Shown: positions 47,087 to 59,000 of the stretch, one piece after another | Layout: every line of letters begins with the position of its first letter | Position numbering within the stretch: the stretch's first letter is position 1 | Source of the DNA: Arcuatula senhousia | Taxonomy: Eukaryota; Mollusca; Bivalvia; Mytilida; Mytilidae | Length of the DNA: 64,000 nucleotides | Assembly: GCA_963971305.1 (NCBI GenBank) | Contig: OZ020309.1 | Span: forward strand, 11,835,001 to 11,899,000 | Direction: 5' to 3' | Translations under genes and position numbers: made by a program | Notes under the pieces: generated by a model | Told to the model about the DNA's origin: nothing | Database searches by the model: none | The model's input: only the letters and a program-made list of their open reading frames with translations

Positions 47087-50000
47087 GTGAGAACGTAAAA
47101 GTCTTGTGTATTGGCTGGATTTTTAGAAATAATAACATTTTATTTGCACAACTTACATCTTACAATAAGATCAAAGGCACACATACACTACACATACAAT
47201 AATTCTTCTTCTTCTTCTTCTTCTTTCTGTTTCCGCACTCCATCAATATTGATGATTACGTGCCGGGCGGTGTTACTTGCCGACGCATGCGTGGGTACTA
47301 TTTACAATAAAAGTAAAAAGACAAAAAAAGTCAAACAAGTATAAATTTAACAAGTGGGTTTTTGTTTCTTTTTCTTTTCAATATTTTACTTTTTTTTGTT
47401 TTCTTTTATACTATACATATAGGGTTAAAACTATTTACAAAAAGCTGTGTTTAGATGTGAAGGTGTTGCTGAAGAACAGGTATTGTAACCTGTTCTTTAA
47501 AGCTGTCTAAGGTTGTACACTGCACTGCAAAGGCAGGCAGGAGGTTCCACTGTATAATTGTTCTTGGGAAGAAAGAGTATTTATAGGAGTCTTTGTTGGT
47601 ATGTATATGTCTAAAGGATAAATTATGTGTAAACTGTCTGGTTCGTGGATCTGAGGGTATAAGTAAGTTTGTAGGGTAAATAGCAACAAGATGGTGTATG
47701 ACTTTATAAAAGAAGATGATGCGTGTTCTTGTGCGCCTTTGTTGGAGTGTAGGCCAGTTGAGATCTGTTATCATGTCAGTTACTGAGCTGGTGTTATGGT
47801 AACGATTGGTGACGTACCGTGCTGCTCTGCGTTGGACCATTTCTAGTTTGTGCTCTGTGGATTTTGTATGAGGGTCCCAGACGCAGCAGCTGTATTCCAA
47901 TTCTGAATGGAATAAACAGTAAACATTATTATACAAATCACAGTACATTTTTTAGAGAAAGGAGTTGAGTCTGAAAAAAACATGCATACATGACATGTAC
48001 TACAATAGACTAGTCCAAATAATTAGGACGTCTTCTAAGACTTTTTATGCTTTTTGTTGTTACGCATTCCTGTGTTACAGGAAGGCGCCCAAGAAAAAAT
48101 CCAAATAAAAACGTAAGCCTTCCCCGTAACGTATTAATATGAGGCAGGTAAAACATGTTACGCTCCCGAAGTTTCAATTAATTTAATTATTTTTTTTTTA
48201 GTTTGAAAAAAAAAAAAAAAACTAGCTTTTCTTGTGGGTTACGTAAGCGTTTAATGACGTCTGAAATTTTCAAATATAAAAACGCTAAAATACGCCGAAA
48301 GTTCGGGAAAACAAGCGCGTGCTTAACCGGATGTTGAAGGAAAATTCAGTTCATAGTTCAACTAAAATATTGACATTTCTACCATTATCGGGAGCGTATT
48401 ATTTCGACCGCTATCCACAGTTCAGCAGGAGTAAACGAATACAGGGCGTGTACATAGTTTTAAACTGTAAATAGGGAAAGTTTTAATGACCTTGTGTGGA
48501 AGCCACGCCACACCTAGTCCTGTGAGTTGATGCTGTTAGACGGCCCTTCACAGTATACATGTAGCAGTAAATGTAAAAAAATGTAAATGTAAACTAGTAG
48601 TACAACTATTTTTCTAGCAATGTAAAAGCTAATATGATGCAGGTTAAACCTATGACGCTCTTGAAGTTACAATTAATTTTATTCATTTTTTGTTCGACAA
48701 TAAAAACTACCTAGCTTTCTTTGTTGGTCATGTGTGTGTTTAATGACGTCTCAAATTTTCAAAGAAAAAATGTTTAAGACACCGAAAGTTTGGGACAACC
48801 AGCGTGCAAAACTAGACGTATGAAGGCAAAATTAAATTCATTTCATTTGGATTGATGGGACCAGATATTACATACATTCAAACTTTTTGAAAACTTCCAA
48901 AAATAGAATAATTATTCTTTCATCAAATTTTGAGTTAGTTTTGGCAGACTTTTTTCAATAGAGAACTTGTTATGCTCTCATACTAAAATTGCTTGCATTA
49001 GATTAATTGATTGAACATTGCAATTTATTAACCATACAAAATGAAAGGTTCATTACTATTACAGGGGCAGTTCCAGAGTTCAATAAAAGGGGGGCATAAT
49101 TGCAAAAAATGTCAAATATTCAATGAAAATTTGAAGTTGTTTGGTCAATTTTATACAGAAAATTTAATTATCATCTAAAAAGGGGGGTAACCCCCCTCCG
49201 TCCCCCTCTGGATCCACCACTGAGAATGATAATCGTACTTTGATAATGTTGCAGTCCAATATGAAAAAGGAATTGACCGAAAAACTCATGCATAATGATA
49301 GATGGAAAAATAACTTATTCCAACAGGTTGGCATAATTTGGATTGTGTGACAATATCATTTCATTATAAGAATTTTGCTATATTAAATATAGCAAAAAAA
49401 CTTATAATACGTTGATAGCACCTATGCAGACTTTGAGAAAGCTACAAAAAAATTAATGTGGATATTTCCTGTCTTGTGCAATTTGGCAGACTTTCTACAT
49501 TTATGAGCTTACATTTTGTACTTTGCTCTTGAAAATATATTAGAACAAATTTTGTTGTTTCATTATAAATTTTTTTAGGTAAATTGTTTAACACTGCAAA
49601 ATAATATCTAAGTTCATGTCAAACATGTGTCAGGAATGTGTCAATATAAATTTATTGACACCTGTTTATTCCATTTCATTATTGTCATTTAAGGTGTTTG
49701 GTTCTCACAGCTTGTTGTATGAAAACATGACACAGGACATTTTAGTGGTCTAATTAAGCCAAAAATAATCAAATTACATCAGTTCTCATTGATTTAAATT
49801 AAATTAACATGACAAATTTAAGTTGATTAATTGTCAAACCAAATCAAATTAATTTATGACATGTACATGCAGTTATATTTAATTATCAGTTAATGCGTAA
49901 AAAAGATAATTTCTAATAATTTACATGGATACAAAGTGACTTGTGGTTTATAACAGATTATTGAATAACTGTCATAGAAACCTGAATTTCTAAAAGTTTT

Positions 50001-53000
50001 TTTTTAATGAAAATATGCCCAATAATGTAAAACAACATAATTTAAATGTGTCTGTCCAGGGATGTCCAAATCAGTTTTATTTAATCCCTGGTCTGTCCTA
50101 AGCCAGGTTTCTTTATCAAAGCTTATGTTTGAATTTTGTTGAAATTATGTTTATTGTTTTTTTTGTCAAGAAGAGGGTCTTACATTGCACTTTAGGATTG
50201 GACTTGAATCATATGCAGTTTATTTTCAATCCAGGGCCAATTGAAAAACAGCAAGCAGCGACCACTGGTCACATTGAAGGCTGCAAGCTGTTTTCCATTG
50301 TGGATTTTTTTTAAATTGTCGTTTATATCGTAGGTTTTGTCATGTACGCTTATTCCACATCTCATTATCTTCTATATTGTCAAAAATATTCTGGAATGTA
50401 CATGTACTTATGCAGCGAAATCCTTTTCAGTACCTGATGAACATGTTACATGTATCTTTTGTATGATCTTTAAATACATGTACATGCATTTGGGGCACTT
50501 TGTAACGTCTAGCTTAATAATTGATACATGTACAAACATTTTTTTTTTCAGAATGTGTGGTTGTGTCTAGTATTCGTTATTATGCCAGAGAAAAACAGAA
50601 AATTGATTTTGATTTCTCAGGTAATAAACTTTTATCTGTCACAGTGTTCTCGGTAGGCACATACATCGGGCGCAGCGCCCGCCCTTGATTCAATGACGCC
50701 CTTGCCTTTTTGCTGATCAATGTGCCCTTTTTTACGGCGCCCTGCCCCTTTTTTACGACGCCCTGCCCTTTTGTTGAATATCGAAGTCAAGTTGCGCTAC
50801 GATCTCGCGTAAGTCGCCCGAGCAATCCTCTGTATTTTTCATGTTTCCTATGTTAAAATTGCCACTTCCACAGATTCCTTGATTACCTTAATGTTTATTT
50901 AAGGGATTAGCTTGGATAATTAACAAAGTAGGTCATAAACTTGTCAAAATTAGCCCCCAAGCTGTGCCAATACAAGGCGTGAAAATCGGAACTTCAAAGG
51001 ATTTTGCCGTCGGCAATCAATTTTCTGTTAACTACTTAATCCCATTGAAAATCCCTATGGAAATTATTAGACATTGTACTATTCTATCAGTTTAGACTAT
51101 GACTATTTTGATTTTGGAAAAGACTGTTTATTTAAAGACAAAGAAAAAATGAAATGAGATCGATATTTTTGTCAATTTTGAATGAATGAGTAAAGTTTAA
51201 AATTATCTCCCTTTAAAAAAATGTTTTATTGTAAATTTAAGACATACAACCATTTTTACCCACATTTTCCATCAAATCTATTGTTTAAATCTGAAACAAG
51301 TTTATATTATGTTTGCTTAATTTTGCATTTCTAAAAAAATGTTTATTTTTGAAACTTTTCTTTTAAAACCATACTTCGTTATTTAGATGATTCATCAATA
51401 AACCATTGAGAAAAAATTCTGAAAAGTGAGATTTGTATGTATCCGTCTGCACTTATGGATATTTCATGTACTAGAAGATGACAGAGGACTATGCTTTGCA
51501 TCTTAGATATACAGAGCAATACAAAACTCAATCTTATTAATCCCTCATGAGTAAATAATACATCTGAAATAGAAACCTGTCAGAAAACAAGACTAATATT
51601 GAATATAAACCTGGTGACTCTCTGTGCTGTTGCAAGAAAATGGTTCATGGTCATCAGCATGCAGAAATATCATTAGTAAATATCAGTTACAAATGATATA
51701 ACCACAAGTTTTCTTAAAATGAACTAAAGATTATATAGTGTATAACAAAATGCTATATATACTATCATAGTATCATATCATAAATACATACACCCTGTGT
51801 ATATATAAAGTTTAATTCCCACTTCTACCTGCTATAACTTCACTTCTCCCTGTCCTGAAAGAGAAGTCACTTCTCCCTATTTTTCTTAAGTAGCTTGAGC
51901 CCTGAAGGTGCCCTTTTTTGACCCGGTTTCACGCGTTAAAGTGCCCTTTTTATCCCTAGCACCCTGCCCTTTTCAAATCCTAGCTAGAACACTGTGTCAG
52001 AAATTTACCAGTCAGCTAATGAATGGCAGACCATGAAATTTTGTAAAAGATGCAATAGTGGGTTGGACATGTGTCTTTTGCCTAAATAAGCAGGGGCAGA
52101 TCCAGAGATCCATGAAAGGGGGGCGTAATTGCTAAAAATGTCAGATTTTGATGAAAATTTGAAGTTGCTTGGGCAATTTTATACAGAAAAAAATTAATAT
52201 TTCTAAATTAAAGGGGGGCGTATGCCCCTTGCCCCCTGAATTCGCCACTAATATTTTGGAGCAATCTAGTTATTCTGAAAAAAATCACATTATCTTTGAT
52301 GTTAGGTGGGAGGGGAGCATGCATAACAAATTAGAGTAACCAAAAGTGCCATGCTTTACTTTTCACATTGAATTACATGCTTGTACAATTTAAGTTCTAC
52401 TTGAGACAATATTTTTACCGTAGATATTCATGGAGCAACTGTTTAATATTTAATGTTGTGTTGTGTTTTAACCTATGACATGTTCATGTATGAATAATTA
52501 CATTTACCGTGCATATATTTAAAATACAGCAATTCTATTGGTTAATTGACACCTTGAATCATCTTTCATAACTCGATGAAATGTCACTTGAATCACGTGG
52601 CCATAGCCGGGTCATGACCTAACTATACACACAACTAAAATTTGTTCTTTTCCAGGTAAATTCTCACAACAGGAATTCACATTTGGATATTAATGCACAA
52701 ATATAAAAAACACAAACATACACCACAAAACAAAATGAAAAATCAGAAACAAATAAAAAAAAACATTAGAATGTAATTATAAGAATTGAATGTTTGTATT
52801 TTGATGTTTCATAGGGTTGTAAAACCGTTGGCTGGTCACACATTATTAACATGAAGCTCTGGTGCGCTTTATTCAGAATGTGCTACTGTCAACAGTTTTA
52901 CACGCAGATGAAACATCAAAATACAAATATTTAATTCTTAAATAAAAATTGTCTACAAAATGTAAAACATATGATTGTTAAGACATTTCTGGTTGATGTT

Positions 53001-56000
53001 TTGAACAAAGCTAATAACTTCATAAAACATTTGTATTTCAGGTGACCTGATACCTAAATCCAAAACTGATGGTTCGGAATTATTCTTTCCATATAAAGAA
53101 CTTGGTGACCTAAAAAAGTAAGACAAGAATTGAAGAAAATGTGTATTATAAGGTTTTTGAAAAAAAATAATATGTGAGACTTTGTGAGTGATAGGTAAAT
53201 TATGCACACAACTGGCTCAATGGTACTAAATGAATTTCCATAAGCAACAAACTAACATTTGGTCTTGCAACTTTAATTCTTTAGATTTATCACATGTGTA
53301 GTATCTCACAGTGTCCTAGCTAGACTAAAATAGAGGGGCGCTGCGCCCTGCCCCCTTTACAGTGTGCCCCTCTGCCCTCTATGGGCGCCCCTGTGTCCCT
53401 TTTTCTTCCCTTTGAATGTCCTTTGAGTCATTTAATTATAGCTGTTTAACCCAAACCAATTAGTAAGTGTGACCGTATATGGCTTCATTTATCCACCAAA
53501 CATCCTGTCTAATTAATGGCCCCAGGTGAGAACTATAGGTAATTAACTGTGATTAGTACCAAGCCATAACTGTCAATCAGTGTATTTGTTAAATTGAACA
53601 AGTTTTTAATCCAAATTGATCAATCTTTTCATCCCCGTCGGCAATGCTCTAATTTTGTATAATTGTGGTGCAGAGTTATGCCCCTTTCAAAATTATATTT
53701 TTTCTACAAAATCGTAAAATTTAAATATATTTTACTCCAAACTTACCAGTAATTTACTTAAAAGATAGCTTATGTAAAAACATAAAGTTTAAAGTAATAT
53801 TGGATGTTAATAATTTTTATTTGTCATTTTGCTTTTATAGAATCAAATCAAATCAAATCAAATTTATTGGCACAAACACATAAATGTACATGGTTAAGGC
53901 CCAATTACAAACAGATATAATAAAAGGTAAATAGTCATGAGTTTTACAATTATAGTATAATATTGAGATATACATATAAACTATAGTAGTAAATGTAAAT
54001 ATTATAGTACAACATGTTGTAAACCTATATTATTACTAGTAACAGGTTTAAGACTAGACATTTATAACAGGTTTTTTCTAGTGTTCATACAATTTGTGAT
54101 GAATGAAGAGGTCAATTTAAGTATTTTGTAGATGCACCATATTTGGCAACATTTGCTAATTTAACCTTTCAAAACTGATGGCTGAATTCTATGATGTGTA
54201 TAAGCAGCACACTCACTAAAGCTGTGACTGTAGTGATCAAATGCAAATAAAGTGCATGAAGTACTAATCAGTCAATATCAATCAATAAGAAGAACTTGAT
54301 ATAGAACACAGATACAACTTCTGCAAGAACTTGATATAGAACACAGATACAACTTCTGCAAACTATTTACACCATTAAAAGATTGAATCAAGAATTTGTT
54401 ACTGTTTACTAGAAAAAGACATTTATAGATGCCCTTCTCTCTGGAGCACGCGCTAAAGTGCCCTCTTCCTGCGCCCCTCTATTTTCAGATCCTAGCTAGA
54501 ACACTGGTATCTCATTTTAAAGCTGATAACTTCTTCTTATTTCAATTTCAATATTGGGGGATGAAACCAGATTTTTGGGGAATTTGCCAAACTCTGATAA
54601 ACGTGAATATTGCGATGACAGTCATTCCAAAGGTCTGTCCGTTGGACACCGAAAAAATCTGGTAAAAATTTGCTTGGTCCAGTAAAATATTTTGACTATT
54701 TCTATTGCAATGTACATGGTTACAGGACATGTCCCGTAAAAGAGAAAAAAAAAATTTGAATCACTACGATGACATCAGCAGCAAATAGTCCAAAAATTAG
54801 CACCTCTAATGGAAGTCTTTTGTTAAAATGAAGTCTTGATTTGTGAAGATGGCTTTAATAATTCTACTTTACATATTAAATTTGCTTTCAGAACAGTCAG
54901 CCTTTTGTAATTCCATGAAGTATCTGTATTCAATGTGAAATAATATCCTAAACTTGATACTAGTCAGTGATAATATGGACTTTTTTCTGCCTCGAACACG
55001 TTGGTCCACATGAACATGATGAAGATTTAAATTAGATATTTTTATGCATCACATAGCATTTTTACCTGGTTTGCAGGGTAAACACTAAACAGTGTGTGCC
55101 ACCATTTCAAATGTTGTTCCTTCTTTGACAGAAAAAAATATGGTGGGCATACCTTAGTGGCTCCCGCAGGGTTAAAAACGACCTGCGACCTGAGGGCTTT
55201 TTAAGGGCGACTTCCAACTTTCACTTCATAAAATCGACCTATGCCAAAAAACTACCTGCGACCTCTGCTAAAATATGCCTTTTAAAAGCGACCTTGCGAC
55301 CTAGGGGGGGGGGACCTTGCAAGAGCCCCACCTTAGTTGCATCTCCTGCGAATATGCCATATTCACTCTGTATCACTACGCTTATATGATTGTAAAATTT
55401 GTGTCATGGTGTTGTTGACATTTGCCAAATATAGCAGAAGATTGATAATAGAAAGTAGTTCCGAGATTGACCTGTGAACTGTAATCCCGCAGTAAAGGGG
55501 CGGGGCTAAAATATTGGTCCGGTAGAGTCTATATTTGCAAAATAAGACGATTCACCTTAGTTAGAATAATATTGGGAAGTTTGGCTGAGTTTAAATGTTT
55601 GATTTTCCTCCACCTCAAGCCTGGGGACCATGTGAGGACATCATCTATGTCAAACAGTCGCTAATATTCCCATTTATATAAAAGCTTGCATAGAGCTTAA
55701 TATGTTGTCTCTTGACTTGTGTACACATACATGTACTTACTGTATTGTACTTTCCAATGGTAAATAAAATTTATTTTTACCTTATTTTTTATCATCACTA
55801 CGGTAATGTTAAAAAAAGTAACATCAGTCTAATGCCAGGGGCGGATCCAGAAATTTTCGAAAGGGGGGGTTCAACATACTGGGTTCTGTGGGCCAAAGGG
55901 GGGGGGGGGGGTTCCAGACCAATTTTACTGAAAATCTACACAAAAATTTTAAAATTTCGGAGGAAAGGGGGGGTTCCAACCCCCGTACCCCCCCCCCCCC

Positions 56001-59000
56001 CCCCTCTGGATCCCCCACTGAATGCTGATACAAGTATCGACCATATTAATTCTTTTATAAAGATGTAACAGAACAGGCCTTATTATAGATTAATTTCTTG
56101 TCTGTTTCAGTCTTGAAGAACCAGTCAGAAGGCTCTGTAGTTTAGAGTTTTGTGATGGGGTAAGGAATGATAAGTTATATAACAGATGAATAATGAGTTA
56201 AAAAGAAAGATATTCTATGTAATAAATCATGAAAACATGATAACACCAATAAATTAAAATCAAATTTTACTGATTCTTATGTAGCTGGCAAATGGATGCA
56301 ATATGACATCTAGGAGTCACTTTGGCACCATCTATAGTCTTGTGATGTCCTGTCCAATCACAAGATTTTCTGTCACAGTTTTCCAGGTCTCCTAAATGTC
56401 ACAGCATCTTGATATTTGGTATGTACATGTATCTTTGTCTTATACTACTATATGGTATAAATTATGACTATTATCTACTGTACTTCCTGTTTACCAAATG
56501 TTATACGATGGAAGACCCTTAATATGATTTTTAACTGAAGGTATATTGACTTATTTTTATTGTAGAGGCAAAGGGTGTACCACAAGGAGTATGAACTGAT
56601 GAAAAAAGTAGAAGAATTTTGTGGTCCTAACTCTGAGCTAGAGAAGAAAAGTAAGTAGCCTCCCTTGATTTATTATGTTGGGTATTTATAAATCCATGTA
56701 TGATGACTCACAGGTATAATAAAATGCATTTTTGTAATATATGAAATTTAAATGAAATTTAAATGTCATACTGTGGTTTCTGTTTCTGGCTTGATTTCAG
56801 AGAGTGAAAAAAACGGGTTATAAAATGTTGAATGCCCGGTAGGTGGACGGGGAAGTTAGAAATTTTCGCCACAGTTTTTTCAGCAACTAATTACCACAGC
56901 CAATTGATTTTTGGTACTGTATCAGGTTGGGGTCCAATACCATGGGATTCAATTTCAGGTCTGTTGCTAACCTACACTGTTCTTTCTTTTTAACAAAATT
57001 GGGCCATTTTTGACTTTGACAATTTTTTTGTGGCTATTAAGTTCATGGTTTCCTGAAAAAATCCAGGCCATTGATTTGAATTCTAATTTTGCCTTTTGCA
57101 CATGTCGCTAGAAATTTTTGCAATTTAATTTTCCAAGAACTATTGTATATTTTCTTTTATGATTTAATACTTTCATTGCAGTTGTTTTAATTTTCCAAGA
57201 GCTATTGTATTTTCTTTTATGATTTGATACTTTCATTGCAGTTGTAAAGGCCACACTACATATTAGAAGTATGCTGCCATATTGTATGAGCCGAACTACA
57301 GTAAGACAACTTCCTTTTAATTGGTATAATATTGAATGGATATGGTGAGCTGCAAAGTTAGAAAGGGTGTCCGTGTGCCAACAGTGATGAAAATCATCTT
57401 TTTAAAGCCGTTGACACCGGAAAATCCAGCATGGGGTTGAGCTGGAATCGAACCCATACTCTGTCATCTATGGCAAAAAGTTTTCCAGTATCCCATATCC
57501 CTGTAAATAAAATTGACAAAAATATCCCATATCCCAATAAGTTTTGCCTCAAATATCCCATATCACACTAAGAAAAGGTTTGAATATCCCATATCCCAAT
57601 ATACCCTAAACAAGCCTCATTGAAAAACAATATTCAGAGTCAACCACTGCAAAGGAGAATGTGACAATATTTACACATTACCAATTGAGAGAGCCTTTTA
57701 TAGTCCCGTTTATATTCCATCACAGGTGGATTTCAACACAAATTCCAGCACTGAAGATCTGTAAATTTAGTTCTTACAATGTAAATGGACCCGGCAGAGA
57801 GATATAAGTGTAAATTAAATCTTGTGAATGTCTAGATGCTATTAGACAATATTACTTTGAAACAAAGTACAATAAGATGTTCATATAATGAACCAACAAA
57901 TTTTATCATGCAACTATCAAAAGTTAAGAAAAGCTGTCAAAATCAGTCGACACCAGAGCAACAATACATGTACATTGAAAGGAGCAAGGCATTCAAATAT
58001 CCAAAATCTGACACAAAGAAACAGACAACACATTAAACGCTTATAACTGTCTGAAAGCAATCAACACTGGAAACTCAAGAGACAATGAGCGTTAACTTGG
58101 ATGTACACGTACATTTACGTAGGCGGATCTGTAAGGGTAGAAAGCAGTTTGAGAAAACACCTATTACAAACTCTCATACATACAAACACAAATGAATTGT
58201 TTGATTAAAGAACATTTGTGCAACACAAACTAAGGTCTTAGTTACATGTATTCAATTTAGACTCAATTATGGAAAATTACAATATATATTTCACAATACA
58301 GTATTAGCTTGAAAGAAACATGATTAAAATTATTTTTAGATATAACATTAAAGTATCAAAGCATTAAGTGAGTGAGTAGGTGTTTTACGCCCATTCGACG
58401 CTATATAGTTTTTTTTACAGGCGATGAACATGAAAAGGATGATAAAATGAACATGAAATGATGATGATGAATGAAATATGGGGTGGGATGGAAAACAATT
58501 TGACGTCCACAGGAAAAGGGGAGAGATGGGTTAGGTGGAAAATTAAGCCTATGTGGTGCACTACTTGGCGGCCATCAGAGGGTTCTTTTACGCGCATGAA
58601 GCGTGGCACTCTCTACACACGTTGGCCAACTATGGTCAGCGGTAAGGGTTTCCGTATTATAGACCTGTCAAACCCCGCAGTCAAGGGCCACCCTATTCAG
58701 CCATCTAAGTTACACACTTGGTCGCTCTGTGGGCTGAGCACTGACCCGACGTCAGAATGCCAAGACCCTGAGTCGCCTCTTATGAAAAGCTAGGCTCTGC
58801 TGTGGACCTTTTCGCCATCCGGGCCCTGCACGGGCTTCAAACATTTTAAGCATGTTTATGATTACTTGTAAAATATGGCCCGAGACATCCTTGAAAACTG
58901 GAAAAAAATCCTTGAAAAACCCTGGAAAAACCCTTGAATTTCATCTTGAAAAAAAGAGTGGGAACCCTGTCACTTACATGTAGGACTTGGGCACCCGTAT

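Larger units (their letters stand above)
53309..54506. mobile_element. hAT-like non-autonomous element B (1198 bp) with 8-bp duplication
   Basis: Begins CAGTGTCCTAGCTAG and ends CTAGCTAGAACACTG. The perfect 8-bp GTATCTCA lies on both sides (53301-53308, 54507-54514). CAG...CTG ends with an 8-bp duplication define hAT-type insertions. Inverted C+G-rich subterminal segments include AATAGAGGGGCGC. It lies in MRPS15 intron 3. Confidence 0.85.

Noticed and set aside
50640..52000. CACAGTG words at both ends of element A, identical to the RAG/Transib heptamer
   Set aside because: The CA comes from the flanking duplication; related element B has an 8-bp duplication starting at CAGTG and lacks the heptamer at its right end, which fits hAT.
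57482..57606. CRISPR-like spacing of ATATCCCATATCCC words
   Set aside because: Eukaryotic locus, irregular spacing, imperfect repeats; a degenerate minisatellite.
58458..58793. 111-codon open frame, Trp/Arg-rich
   Set aside because: Lies within a C+G-richer interspersed repeat; no domain recognised.
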